DNA from: Myroides sp. WP-1
Lineage (GTDB): Bacteria > Bacteroidota > Bacteroidia > Flavobacteriales > Flavobacteriaceae
DNA: 43,736 nucleotides
Direction: 5' to 3'
Assembly: GCF_014145635.1 (NCBI RefSeq)
Contig: NZ_JACHTC010000022.1
Span: 1 to 43,736 of the forward strand
The translations under genes and the position numbers were made by a program. Below, piece by piece: positions 16,046 through 25,500 of this stretch (position 1 is the first letter of the stretch; every line of letters begins with the position of its first letter). The notes below the pieces were generated by a model. That model did not search any database. It was not told the DNA's origin and worked only from the letters and a program-made list of their open reading frames with translations.

Positions 16046-16396
16046 ATGGCAGCAACAAATCGTGATAAAGTATCCAAAGAAACAATTCTAGCGCTAAGAG
16101 ACGCGATTGAATTATTGAGTGGAAAGTGGAAATTTTGCATTCTTCATAACCTTCGGGTTAATGAAGTCATGCGGTTTAAGGACTTGCAAGAGCAGGCGAA
16201 GGGAATTTCTCCAAAAGTATTGGCTAAAGAACTGCAGGAGTTGGAAGATAATTTGCTAATTACTAGGACAGTTAATTCCACTAAACCCATTACAGTATCT
16301 TATCGTTTAACAGCACATGCATTAGAGAGTTACCCCGTTTTAGAATCTTTGCTTGCATTCGGTGTAAAGCATAGAAACTTAATAAAAGATAAATAG
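16046..16396 (+). CDS. HxlR-family winged-helix transcriptional regulator
   Basis: The protein has 116 residues, the usual length. It shows the HxlR/DUF24 pattern: LLSGKWKFCILHNL, MRFKDLQEQAKGISPKVLAKELQELEDNLLI (shown in two overlapping helices) and SYRLTAHALE. One cysteine (about position 32, KWKFC) could sense oxidants or electrophiles, as in YodB/HypR-type members. It is divergent from the DHFR-family reductase gene, the typical arrangement of an HxlR protein with its redox target. Confidence 0.92.
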   Translation: MAATNRDKVSKETILALRDAIELLSGKWKFCILHNLRVNEVMRFKDLQEQAKGISPKVLAKELQELEDNLLITRTVNSTKPITVSYRLTAHALESYPVLESLLAFGVKHRNLIKDK

Positions 16397-16417
16397 AATA
16401 CGAGTTATTCTTAGTAC

Positions 16418-16798
16418 TTAACTACATTCCGGACAAATACCTGATATAGTGAAATTGACAGATTTCATCTTATAGTTTTTAGGCAAGGTAAATGAAGGCT
16501 CTATTTCTACCATACAAGTAGTGGTTTGACAGCGTTCACAAGTAAAGTGAAGGTGATTGTGATTGTGTTTTTCCACAGAACAATTGTGACAAATAGCATA
16601 TTTGATTGTACCTTCTATCGTGGCTATTTTGTGAATAATCCCTTCTTCAAGTAGACGATCGAGTACTCTGTAGATCGTTACTCTATCACAAACGCCGTTT
16701 AAGGTAGCAAGTATCTCCGCATGGGATAAAGCTACTTCTGAGTTTTCAATTAGTTTTACTATTTCGGTTTTAGCTTGTGTATTTCTAGTTTGTTTCAT
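16418..16798 (-). CDS. Fur-family transcriptional repressor
   Basis: The 126-residue protein has an N-terminal winged helix (recognition helix near CDRVTIYRVLDRLLEEGII, 37-55) and a C-terminal metal/dimer domain. Two CxxC pairs (C87/C90 and C122/C125) would hold structural zinc. The histidine-rich HNHNHLHF (78-85) would contribute the regulatory metal site. It could be a zinc (Zur-like), iron or peroxide (PerR-like) sensor; sequence alone does not decide. Two near-identical palindromic operators lie in the 89-bp region shared with the divergent flavoprotein gene, suggesting autoregulation and control of that neighbour. Confidence 0.92.
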   Translation of the reverse strand: MKQTRNTQAKTEIVKLIENSEVALSHAEILATLNGVCDRVTIYRVLDRLLEEGIIHKIATIEGTIKYAICHNCSVEKHNHNHLHFTCERCQTTTCMVEIEPSFTLPKNYKMKSVNFTISGICPECS

Positions 16799-16811
16799 AA
16801 TGTTAAATAAT

Positions 16812-16830
16812 AATGCAACATAGTTGCAAT
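16812..16830. promoter_or_regulatory. Fur-family operator 1
   Basis: AATGCAACATAGTTGCAAT is a 19-bp palindrome with half-site TGCAAC. It lies 14 bp from the fur-family start codon, downstream of its -7 box, so binding would repress fur. Confidence 0.8.
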
Positions 16831-16832
16831 TA

Positions 16833-16840
16833 CAAATTTA
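16833..16840 (-). promoter_or_regulatory. -7 box of the Fur-family gene, between two operators
   Basis: Read on the minus strand, TAAATTTG fits TAnnTTTG. It lies exactly between the two operators, so bound repressor would flank the polymerase site. Confidence 0.55.
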
Positions 16841-16849
16841 ATCATTATT

Positions 16850-16868
16850 ATTGCAACTTAGTTGCATT
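16850..16868. promoter_or_regulatory. Fur-family operator 2
   Basis: ATTGCAACTTAGTTGCATT is almost the reverse complement of operator 1. The centres are 38 bp apart. It lies 20 bp before the start codon of the flavoprotein gene. Confidence 0.8.
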
Positions 16869-16887
16869 AAATTAAAAATACTAGATT

Positions 16888-17796
16888 ATGACCAATACAA
16901 ATCAATACGATGTAATTATTGTAGGAGGAAGTTATGCCGGACTTTCTGCTGCAATGGCATTAGGACGTTTATTGAAATCCGTTTTAATCCTTGATAGTGG
17001 TTTGCCTTGTAATAGACAAACACCACATTCCCATAACTTTATTACGCAGGATGGACAAACTCCTTCGGAGATCGCCAGAAAAGCAAAAGAGCAGATCTTA
17101 GCCTATCAAACCGTATCTTTTTATCAAGGAATCGCTATTTCAGGTAAAAAGACCTCAATTGGCTTTGAAATCACAACAGCTTCACATGATACTTTTAGCA
17201 GTAAGAAGCTAATTTTTGCCACAGGTATAAAAGATATCATGCCTGATATTAAAGAAATTGAGGCTTGTTGGGGAATATCAGTGATTCATTGTCCTTTTTG
17301 TCATGGGTATGAATTTAAAGAGTTGAAAACGGCTATTTTAGCAAATTCTGATAAGGCTGTTCATGTAGCTTCTTTAGTTGGTAATTTGACGAAGGATATT
17401 ACGATATTAACTAATGGTTCTGCTAATTTTACTTTAGAACAGCGAGAGAAGTTGGCGCGCAATCACATCGCAATTGTGGAGACTCCAATCGCAGCAGTTC
17501 AACATGAAAAAGGACATCTTGAATCGGTACTATTGAAAGATAATTCTCAATTAGATTTTCAAGCGATGTATGCGGCTGTAACTTTTGAGCAACATTGTAC
17601 AATTCCAAAAGACTTAGGTTGTGAACTAACGGAAACAGGTTATATCAAAGTTGATGCTTTTCAAAAAACAAGTATCGATGGGGTATATGCCTGTGGTGAT
17701 AATACCAACATGTTTAGATCTGTGTCAGCTGCCGTGGCTAGTGGTTCTATGGCAGGGGCAATGGTTGTTAAAGAACTTTCAGAAGAAGTATTTTAA
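16888..17796 (+). CDS. Thioredoxin-reductase-like NAD(P)/FAD oxidoreductase
   Basis: The protein has 302 residues. The FAD-binding Rossmann motif is VGGSYAG (12-18), the redox-active CPFC is at 135-138, and the second FAD motif is YACGDNTN near the C-terminus. The layout is that of low-molecular-weight thioredoxin reductases. The NAD(P)H-binding glycine motif after the CxxC is degraded: AILANSDKAVHVA has no GxGxxA/G. It may thus use another electron donor, as ferredoxin-linked homologues do, or act on a different disulfide substrate. It is divergent from the Fur-family repressor and probably derepressed by metal shortage or oxidants. Confidence 0.88.
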   Translation: MTNTNQYDVIIVGGSYAGLSAAMALGRLLKSVLILDSGLPCNRQTPHSHNFITQDGQTPSEIARKAKEQILAYQTVSFYQGIAISGKKTSIGFEITTASHDTFSSKKLIFATGIKDIMPDIKEIEACWGISVIHCPFCHGYEFKELKTAILANSDKAVHVASLVGNLTKDITILTNGSANFTLEQREKLARNHIAIVETPIAAVQHEKGHLESVLLKDNSQLDFQAMYAAVTFEQHCTIPKDLGCELTETGYIKVDAFQKTSIDGVYACGDNTNMFRSVSAAVASGSMAGAMVVKELSEEVF

Positions 17797-17800
17797 AAAG

Positions 17801-17835
17801 CAAAAGAGAGTGACCTTCTAAGTCACTCTCTTTTG
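17801..17835. terminator. Bidirectional terminator between flavoprotein and MFS genes
   Basis: CAAAAGAGAGTGAC pairs exactly with GTCACTCTCTTTTG across a 7-base loop. It separates two convergent genes. Confidence 0.85.
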
Positions 17836-17837
17836 TC

Positions 17838-19058
17838 TTATTTTTCTAGATTTCGTACACTTGGAATACAACAAATAAGGATTGCACAAAAACAAAGAGC
17901 TATTCCTCCTGCGATATACACATTTTCAACCCCCAATTGATCTGCTAATTCCGCAGTAAACAAAAGTCCAATGATAGCTGGGATTTGACAGATACTACCA
18001 ATTAAGCCAAATATCCTTCCAAGGTATTGGGTGTCAAACTGAGTTTGTATTAAGGCCGTAATAGACCCTTCGTATAAGGGAACGGCAATACCCTGAACAA
18101 TAGCAAGTATAGCATATAGGGTAAATAAATGAGGGGATAACACCCCACAAATAAGTAAAGCAATACCCAGCGCAATATAGCCAACTATGGCCAAAGATAT
18201 TTTTCTAAACCTTTGATTTAATAGGGCCAGAAAACCTCCTCCAACTAACAGTCCTACACCAAATAGAATCTCAACTAAACTAACTTGATACGGAGTGCCT
18301 TTATAGTAATTTAGTGTCATAAGAGGCGTAACCGCTACTACTGGAAAAATAAAGAATCTTGCTATAATTTCAGAAAAAAGGAGCCAGGACATGGGTTTGT
18401 TTTTTAAAATAACAGTCGTACCTTTTATCATATCACGATAGACAGACTTGGCTGATTCAGTTGATTGATTCGCTTTGGGTATTTTTACAAAACACAAGGC
18501 AACACAAGCGATAAAAGCGCCTACAACATCAAGTAACATGACAACGCTCATATTGTAATTAAGTAGTAAAAATGCTCCCAAAGCCGGACCACTAATTAAC
18601 GCTATGGATTGAATGACTTCATTTACTCCTGCTATTCGAACGAGTTGCTCTTTTGGAGCAAGTAGAGGAACGGCAGATTTCATGGCAGGGGAGTGAAAAG
18701 CTCCACCAATAGAACGCAAGGAAAGCAATAAATAGATCGACCACAATTCTAATAAATCAAAGTAGAAAAGCAATGCAATAATTGCAGAACAGATGGCCAC
18801 AAAACTATCAGAGGCGATCATGGTTAGTTTTTTGTTCCAACGATCAACAAATACTCCAGCAAAAGGGCCAAGGATAATTTGAGGCAGTAATCCAGCTATC
18901 GTTGCATAAGCTAATACTTTAGCTGATCCTGTTTCTAATCCGATCCACAGAACAAAGGCAAATTGAGCAACTGAACTAGTTAGAATAGAAAAAGTTTGGC
19001 CTATCCAAATAAACGCGAATTTCTTTTTCCAGTTTTGAACATCATAAGCTTGAATCAT
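17838..19058 (-). CDS. MFS transporter, MefA/EntS-like exporter
   Basis: The 406-residue protein is hydrophobic throughout with about 12 membrane helices. It shows the loop motif GPFAGVFVDRWNKK (about 62-75) seen in MFS drug exporters of the macrolide-efflux/enterobactin-exporter group (DHA3 type). The cytoplasmic mid-loop lies around 195-212. It probably exports a hydrophobic compound by proton antiport. The substrate is unknown. A Crp/Fnr-type regulator gene lies 71 bp upstream on the same strand, so both may be one transcript. Confidence 0.88.
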   Translation of the reverse strand: MIQAYDVQNWKKKFAFIWIGQTFSILTSSVAQFAFVLWIGLETGSAKVLAYATIAGLLPQIILGPFAGVFVDRWNKKLTMIASDSFVAICSAIIALLFYFDLLELWSIYLLLSLRSIGGAFHSPAMKSAVPLLAPKEQLVRIAGVNEVIQSIALISGPALGAFLLLNYNMSVVMLLDVVGAFIACVALCFVKIPKANQSTESAKSVYRDMIKGTTVILKNKPMSWLLFSEIIARFFIFPVVAVTPLMTLNYYKGTPYQVSLVEILFGVGLLVGGGFLALLNQRFRKISLAIVGYIALGIALLICGVLSPHLFTLYAILAIVQGIAVPLYEGSITALIQTQFDTQYLGRIFGLIGSICQIPAIIGLLFTAELADQLGVENVYIAGGIALCFCAILICCIPSVRNLEK

Positions 19059-19129
19059 TTTACATCTTTTTTCTTTTGCAAGAATAAGACTCTCAACGAC
19101 TACTTGCCGTTACCATATGGTAATTTCGA

Positions 19130-19684
19130 TTACGGTTTAAGTAGCTTTCTTCTTAATCGGCTCAAGGATTGGGGGGTTAACCCCAAAAAAGAAGCAATGT
19201 GCTTTTGAGGAACTAATTGGAATAATTCAGGATCTTTTTCTAAAATAGATAAATAGCGTTCTTTAGCCAATTGATGGGACAATTCAACGGAAATATGAGT
19301 GACGTCAAAATAGAATTGCTCAATGAGCATGCGAATTAGATTGGAAATCGCGTGAGAATTTAAACAAAGTGCATCTAGTTCCTTTTTACTAATGCAATAC
19401 GCTTCACTTTCACCCAGAGATTCTATGGTGTAGTTGGGTTTAATTTCACTGTACATAATATCGCCATAGCGCTCAAACCACAGGGTATTCTCATCGCCAT
19501 CTGCCAATTTGTAGGCTCTCCAAATTCCCTTGGAAATCAGGTAAAAGGTAGAGGTTGAGTTGGTTTCCTCTAAAACAGCAGCGCGATTCTCAAAAGAAAC
19601 AATCTCCATATGAGAAAGTAAAAGTTTTAAAGCTGATGAATCAATGGGATATTTTTGACAAAGTAGATCGATTAATGCTTGCAT
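19130..19684 (-). CDS. Crp/Fnr-family transcriptional regulator
   Basis: From the ATG at 19684 (MQALIDLLCQKYPID) the protein has 184 residues. A longer reading frame from 19882 would add 66 residues with no family character, so I reject it. It has a cyclic-nucleotide-binding-type beta barrel (about 25-110, including FYLISKGIWRAY) and a C-terminal helix-turn-helix (HIASFLGLTPQSLSRLRRKL). The cAMP-binding RxS motif is not evident, as in many Bacteroidetes members. It precedes the MFS exporter and may regulate it. Confidence 0.88.
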   Translation of the reverse strand: MQALIDLLCQKYPIDSSALKLLLSHMEIVSFENRAAVLEETNSTSTFYLISKGIWRAYKLADGDENTLWFERYGDIMYSEIKPNYTIESLGESEAYCISKKELDALCLNSHAISNLIRMLIEQFYFDVTHISVELSHQLAKERYLSILEKDPELFQLVPQKHIASFLGLTPQSLSRLRRKLLKP

Positions 19685-19753
19685 AAAAGAAGTTAGAAAA
19701 AGTAAATATATTAAATTATAAAGAGTGGGAAAGAATCCTTCTTTATAATTTAA

Positions 19754-19761
19754 GGGGGGGG
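19754..19761 (+). repeat. G8 homopolymer in a divergent intergenic region
   Basis: Eight consecutive G occur in otherwise AT-rich DNA between the Crp/Fnr start (19684) and the start of the next gene (19875). Such runs change length by slippage. Here it would change promoter spacing, not a reading frame. Confidence 0.6.
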
Positions 19762-19874
19762 TAGGGATGCATAGCGATGGACCTATACTAAATCCTTTGA
19801 AATGTCCATTCCTTTCTGATTTACATCCATTGATTGAGTGTGGATAAAGCAAGTCCTTTGTAAAAAGAAATAGT

Positions 19875-20276
19875 ATGAGCACAATTAACGCCCTAGATTT
19901 TCCGATTGTTCGTGTATCGATTGCCTCTACACAAAAGGAAAAGAATCAAGATCAATATTTTATAGACTACGAAAATTTGCTTCAACGCGGAGAAAAATTT
20001 GTAATGATTAACGAAGTAAGCGCTCCGGATGTGGCGGAGACCAAGAGTGATAAAACCCATATGAAGATGATGAACCTTTGGATGAAGAAGAACAGAGAAG
20101 CTTTGAGCACCCAAGTATTGGCCATGATACAAGTAGAGCCAGATCCGATAAAACGACAAGTAGCTATTGATTTTCAAGTGGTTTTTGAAAAATACTGGGG
20201 ACATAAACTCATTGTGGTTGATACGTATGAGGAAGCATTGGCCCTTGCTCAAAAAGAGATTGAACAAATAAACTAA
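19875..20276 (+). CDS. Uncharacterised small cytoplasmic protein
   Basis: I do not recognise a named family. The 133-residue protein has no signal peptide or membrane segment. Alternating strands and helices (FPIVRVSIAS, KFVMINEV, KLIVVDTYEEALALAQKEI) suggest a small alpha/beta fold like STAS/SpoIIAA-type proteins. That is a weak guess from the pattern only. It has an ATG after an A-rich stretch, and a clear terminator follows. It is divergent from the Crp/Fnr gene. Confidence 0.75.
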   Translation: MSTINALDFPIVRVSIASTQKEKNQDQYFIDYENLLQRGEKFVMINEVSAPDVAETKSDKTHMKMMNLWMKKNREALSTQVLAMIQVEPDPIKRQVAIDFQVVFEKYWGHKLIVVDTYEEALALAQKEIEQIN

Positions 20277-20340
20277 CACCTAAATAAAGAACGTCTAAAA
20301 CAAACTAAACCAGTTATTTTCATTTTTTTATGTTGAATAG

Positions 20341-20370
20341 GGGTGAATCACAATTCACCCTTATTTTTTT
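20341..20370 (+). terminator. Terminator after the small protein gene
   Basis: GGGTGAAT pairs with ATTCACCC around a 4-base loop, followed by TTATTTTTTT. Confidence 0.85.
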
Positions 20371-20470
20371 ATTTAAGTCGTTTAAGCTGTTGTTGGTTTA
20401 TAACTAAATCCTTCTACTTATATTTGCTTTAGAGGAAGGCGACTACTTCGAAATAAAGTGTTTTTTGATT

Positions 20471-21367
20471 ATGAGTAAAATCTTGGATACCCATTTGCGA
20501 ACGATTGGAATTAGCGTTTTATACGCCAATCAAAAGAATACAGAAGAAATCAATGATATTCTCAACTATGTAGATTCCCGCATTGATACTTATTCGATTT
20601 GTATCTTACAAAAGGGAAGTATCTCAATTCACTATGATCAGGAAATCCATCATTTTGAAGAAAATTCAGTTTTTATTGTCAGCTCATTTATCCCTTTTAA
20701 TTCCTCCCCAGTCTATTCCGAAACCTTTGATTTAGTGATGCTTACTTTTGCATCTAATATGCCTATTCCTTTAGAGTTTAGCAATGAATTTACGCAATTG
20801 ATTACGTATTATTTCGGAAGAAAATTCTATCCAATTAAGAATTTACCGCCCGAAGAATTGGTTCGTATGAAAGCAGTGATTGATTTAATACATACCTATT
20901 TGGATTTGGACGATCAATATGCCTACCGCATTGATAGTATTCAGGCCTTATTTAAAGTTTTTTTCTATGAATTAGTGCGTATTGTTTCGCGTTATGCTCA
21001 ACTTATTGATGAAAAACCAACAGTAAAGAAGAAGTTGTTTATGGATTTTTTTCTATTGGTCAAACAAGAGTTTAAAGTACATCGAGATTTACCTTTTTAC
21101 AGCGATCAGCTTTTTGTTACGGCAAAATACCTATCTGAGGTTGTTAAGGTTTATTATGGGGCGTCTGCAAAAAAGTTAATTGAAGATATTGTGATTCACG
21201 AATCCAAATACTTATTAGCAGATCAAACTATTCCCATTTTTGAGATTGCAAGCACCTTAAATTTCAATGATCAATCCATGTTTGGAAAATACTTTAAAAA
21301 TGCGACAGGATTATCTCCAAAAGCCTATCGCGATGAACTAGAAAAAAAGATAATTAAACCAATATAG
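20471..21367 (+). CDS. AraC-family transcriptional regulator
   Basis: The protein has 298 residues from the ATG at 20471 (MSKILDTHLRT); an in-frame TTG six bases earlier is less likely. The N-terminal half is a cupin-like effector domain (SICILQKGSISIHYDQ, FIVSSFIPF). The C-terminal half has the two HTH motifs of AraC: FFLLVKQEFKVHRDLPFYSDQLFVTAKYLSEVVK (described, residues about 195-228) and FEIASTLNFNDQSMFGKYFK with TGLSPKAYR. It lies 122 bp upstream of the RND efflux operon on the same strand and is its likely activator. Confidence 0.9.
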   Translation: MSKILDTHLRTIGISVLYANQKNTEEINDILNYVDSRIDTYSICILQKGSISIHYDQEIHHFEENSVFIVSSFIPFNSSPVYSETFDLVMLTFASNMPIPLEFSNEFTQLITYYFGRKFYPIKNLPPEELVRMKAVIDLIHTYLDLDDQYAYRIDSIQALFKVFFYELVRIVSRYAQLIDEKPTVKKKLFMDFFLLVKQEFKVHRDLPFYSDQLFVTAKYLSEVVKVYYGASAKKLIEDIVIHESKYLLADQTIPIFEIASTLNFNDQSMFGKYFKNATGLSPKAYRDELEKKIIKPI

Positions 21368-21488
21368 TGTTTTTTAGTTTCAAATAAACGATATAAAACA
21401 GAAATTTATACCAAATTAGGAGCGTTTTTTCCCTTCTGTATACTTTGCTTTTGCTTGACCTTTGTTCAAGAATAAATAATCAAGTACT

Positions 21489-22523
21489 ATGCAAAGGAAT
21501 GTATTAAAAGGCACTGTCTTATTTGCCTTATTACTAACAGGTGTTAGTTGTTCAAAAAAAGAATCAAACCTAAGTGAACCATCACAAGCGATTAAAGTTA
21601 AAAGTGAAGTGGTTAAAAAGGTGGTGATTGCTAATCCTAAATCTTATGCTGCAACAGTAGAACCAGAGCAAATTGCAACTATTGGTTTTTCAGTTCCTGG
21701 AACTGTAAATGGCGTGTTTGTTCAAGAAGGCCAACACGTGCAAGCAGGTCAACAATTAGCTCGATTAGATGATCAAGAGTTTTCGAATGCATATCAGATA
21801 GCAGCAGCAAGTTATGATCAAGTTTTGGATTTGTATAACAGGTTTACAAAGCTTTATGAAAAAGGAAGTTTACCAGAGCGAGAATACTTAGATATTAAAA
21901 CGAAACTCGCTCAAGCTAAGGCTAGTAAAAACATCAGTTCAAAACAATTAGGTGATGCAAGTTTAAAAGCATCCTTTCATGGAGTGATTACGATGAAATC
22001 GGTGGAGAAAGGAATGGTAGTCGCACCAGGACAACCGATGTTCACGTTGGCTAATTTGGATCAAGTATTTGCTAAAATCAATGTTCCAGAGAGCGAGATT
22101 ACTCAATTTAAAAAGGGACAACAAGCCAATCTTTTTATTGCTTCTTTACAAAAAGAATTTCAAGGTACCATCGATTTAATCAACCCTCAAGCTGATCCTG
22201 TAACCAGAACTTATATGGTTAAAGTAAGGATTCAAAATGCGAATCAGGAGATATTAGGAGGGATGCTGGGAGATGTGTGGATAAAAGAAGTAGAAAAGGA
22301 AGAAATTATTATTCCAGCAAGTGCTATTCATAAAGGAGAGAACGGTGTTACTAATGTATATGTATTAAATGGAGGCTCTACTGGAGTAGTGAAGAAAAGA
22401 GTAAAAGTATCTAATGTACGCGGCGCTAATGATTTAGTTATACAAAGTGGATTAGAAGTAGGAGAACGAGTAGTAATTACTTCTAGCGCTAGATTGTATG
22501 AAGGAGCAGTAGTTGCACAATAA
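21489..22523 (+). CDS. RND efflux periplasmic adaptor (membrane fusion protein), lipoprotein
   Basis: The 344-residue protein begins with a lipoprotein signal (lipobox TGVSC, C21). The biotinyl-lipoyl-like halves are seen at GTVNGVFVQEGQHVQAGQQL (about 76-95) and GVITMKSVEKGMVVAPGQPM (about 164-183). A short helical hairpin lies between them, followed by the beta-barrel and membrane-proximal domains. The adaptor links the inner-membrane pump to the TolC channel. The hairpin is short, typical for Bacteroidetes members. It is the first gene of a three-gene operon, 12 bp before the pump gene. Confidence 0.93.
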   Translation: MQRNVLKGTVLFALLLTGVSCSKKESNLSEPSQAIKVKSEVVKKVVIANPKSYAATVEPEQIATIGFSVPGTVNGVFVQEGQHVQAGQQLARLDDQEFSNAYQIAAASYDQVLDLYNRFTKLYEKGSLPEREYLDIKTKLAQAKASKNISSKQLGDASLKASFHGVITMKSVEKGMVVAPGQPMFTLANLDQVFAKINVPESEITQFKKGQQANLFIASLQKEFQGTIDLINPQADPVTRTYMVKVRIQNANQEILGGMLGDVWIKEVEKEEIIIPASAIHKGENGVTNVYVLNGGSTGVVKKRVKVSNVRGANDLVIQSGLEVGERVVITSSARLYEGAVVAQ

Positions 22524-22535
22524 AAGGAATTTATT

Positions 22536-25500
22536 ATGTCTAAAAAGATAAAGATTAATTTGATAGAAGCTGCGATGAAGTATCGTCAAGTGACGTTAGC
22601 TCTTACAGTTATCTTATTGGGGTTGGGTATTTATGCGGTAAAGAATATGTCTAGAGCAGAAAACCCTAATATTGAAATGCCCATAGCGATGGTTGTATCT
22701 TTATATCCAGGGGCAGATGTATATCAAACAGAACAACAGATTACCAAAAAAATAGAACAGTATCTATTTACTTTTGAGGAGATAGATAAAAAGAAAACAA
22801 CATCAGAAACAAAAGCAGGTCAAACTTTTATTACAGTTCGCTTGCGCACAGAGGTGAAGGATAGAAAGAGATTCTGGGCCACATTGCAACATGGCATGAA
22901 CACAGAGGTGATGCCTAATCTTCCAAAAGGAAGTATAGGACCTATTGTCAACAGTAGTTTTGGAGACGTGACAGCCCTGATCCTTTCTCTTTCTTCTCCT
23001 ACTAAAGATTACAGTGAATTAGAAGGTTATTTAGACCAAGTAGAAGATGAGTTAAAATCAATTCCTACAGTAGCTAAGATAAACCGCTCGGGATTACAAC
23101 AGCCACAGATTAGTGTAGAAATCAATAACCAAAAGCTACTTGATTATGGTATTACCGCTTCTACTATAGTTTCTGTTTTACAGGCTCAGAATCTGACCAT
23201 GTATTCTGGTGAGGTAAAAATGCCTAATAATACTATTCCTATTTTCACTAACAGTGAGATTTCAACTCAGAAGGATATAGAGAACTTACTTGTTTATACA
23301 AGTCCTATGGGGGAGGTAGTTAGATTAATTGATGTCGCTAAGATAGAGAGAGGCTATACAGACCAGACTTCTTTTATCAGAATGGGGGAGGACAAGGTAT
23401 TAATGCTCGCTATTGAGATGCAAAGTGGAAATAACATTGTACAATTTGGAGCGTTAATCGATCAAAAGTTAGCTGAAATTGGCAAAACACTTCCAGAGGA
23501 TGTAACTATAAACACAATTGTTAGTCAACCTGAAGCAGTAGATTTAAGTGTTTCACACTTTATGACAGAGTTTGTCATGGCCATTGCAGCCTGTGTTCTC
23601 GTTGTTGTATTGTTATTGCCTTTTAGAGTTGCAGCAGTAGCATCAGTTGCCGCACCAATATCTTTTATTATCACGTTTGGTGTTATGGATTTATTCGGTA
23701 TTGAATTACACCAAGTATCCTTAGCTGCGCTTGTGATTGTACTGGGGATGGTGATTGATAATGCTATTGTGATCGTGGATAATTACGTAGAAAAGTTAGA
23801 TGAAGGTATACAGCCGTGGACAGCGGCTTGGCAAGCTGCCAGACAGTTAACTATCCCTGTATTATCAGCTACTACAGCTATTATCTGTGCTTTTGCTCCA
23901 ATTCCATTTTTTATGGATGGTATTGCTAGAGATTTCTTGATGGCTTTGCCCATAACAATTGCAATTGCTTTAATCTCATCCCTGTTTGTGTCCTTCTTTG
24001 TTACACCACTAACGTGTTACATCTTTATCAAAAAAGGATTACATAGCCCGGAAGACAACCAAGATAAAAAGAAGAAAAAGAACGTATTAGATTACTTACA
24101 GCACTATTTTAATAAAGGTATCGCTTTAGCTTTTAGACATCCAAAGTATACCTACATTATAGCTATAAGTTCTGTTGTAGCAGCGCTGGGAATTGCAACT
24201 CAAGTAGAGCAAGAGTTTTACCCTTTAAGTGAGACCAAGCAGTTTAACGTGGAGCTTTGGCTTCCAACAGGAACTTCCTTGCAAGAGACAGATAAGGTAG
24301 CCAAGGAAGTAGAGGCTATTTTTAGAAAAGACGATAGAGTAGTGAGTATTGCGAGTTTTATTGGGATGAGTTCTCCTCGTTTTAACGTGACTTATTCACC
24401 TGAGATCCCTCGTGAGAATTATGCTCAGATTTTTATTACCACACATGATGCTAAAGAAGCCAATCAGGTGGTACAAGATTATCTTGATCAGTTTGACAAC
24501 TATTTAGAAGAGGGTTATGTTAGATTAAGACAACTTAGTTTACAAGAAGGTGCACCTATTTCAATTCGCATTATTGGTGAGAATATAGAAGATCAAAAGG
24601 CAGTAGCGGATCAAATTGAGCAGATATTAAAACGTCATAAGGGAACCAACTGGGTTCGCAACAGTTATCAAGAAGACTTGTTCTCTATTGGAATTACGCC
24701 AATTGAGGATAAAGCAGAGCGATACGGAGTACTTAATACGTCTATCATACAAACAGTAGGTACGGGTACAAAAGGAGCGCCTGTGACGCGTTTTTACGAA
24801 GGAAATAAACCTGTGGATGTTCAACTTCGATTTGTTGAAGACAACAGAAAGGATCTAGCAGATATATCACAGATTTATGTGCCATCGATATTTGGTAGTT
24901 CAATTCCTCTAAGTGAAGTAGCACAGGTAGAACCCCAATGGGCACCAGGAGTGATTACGCACAGAAATGGCCTTCGTACACTTGAGGTAAATAGCGAAAC
25001 GCAAAAAGGAATAAAAGCGGCTTCCATTATGGCTGATGTGAAGCGTGACATAGATCAAATCAAACTACCACATGGAATTAAGATTCAATATGGGGGAGAT
25101 ATGGAAACATCACAGGAAAATGGCCCTGCAATGATGAAAGCCTTAGGGGTGAGTTTGGTTTTGATATTCTTGATTCTAATGATGGAATTTAAAACTATAG
25201 GCAAGTCTTTATTTGTTTTATCTACTTTCCCACTTAGTTTACTGGGTGCATTCTTAGGGCTATGGGTAACAGGTAATCCAATGAGTATGACAGCCTTTAT
25301 GGGGATTATCAGTCTAATAGGTATTGTAGTTCGCAATGGTATTATCATTGTTGATTACGCCGATGAGTTAGTACGAGACCATGGGTTCAGTCGTCGTGGA
25401 GCAGCACTTGCAGCAGCAAAACGAAGAATGCGCCCCATATTCTTGACCTCTGCGGCGGCGGCAGTGGCAGTATTGCCGATGATCCTAGGGAAATCACCCA

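Noticed and set aside
19685..19882. 66-residue N-terminal extension of the Crp/Fnr regulator
   Set aside because: It is low in family character, reads through the G8 run, and the normal family start fits the ATG at 19684.
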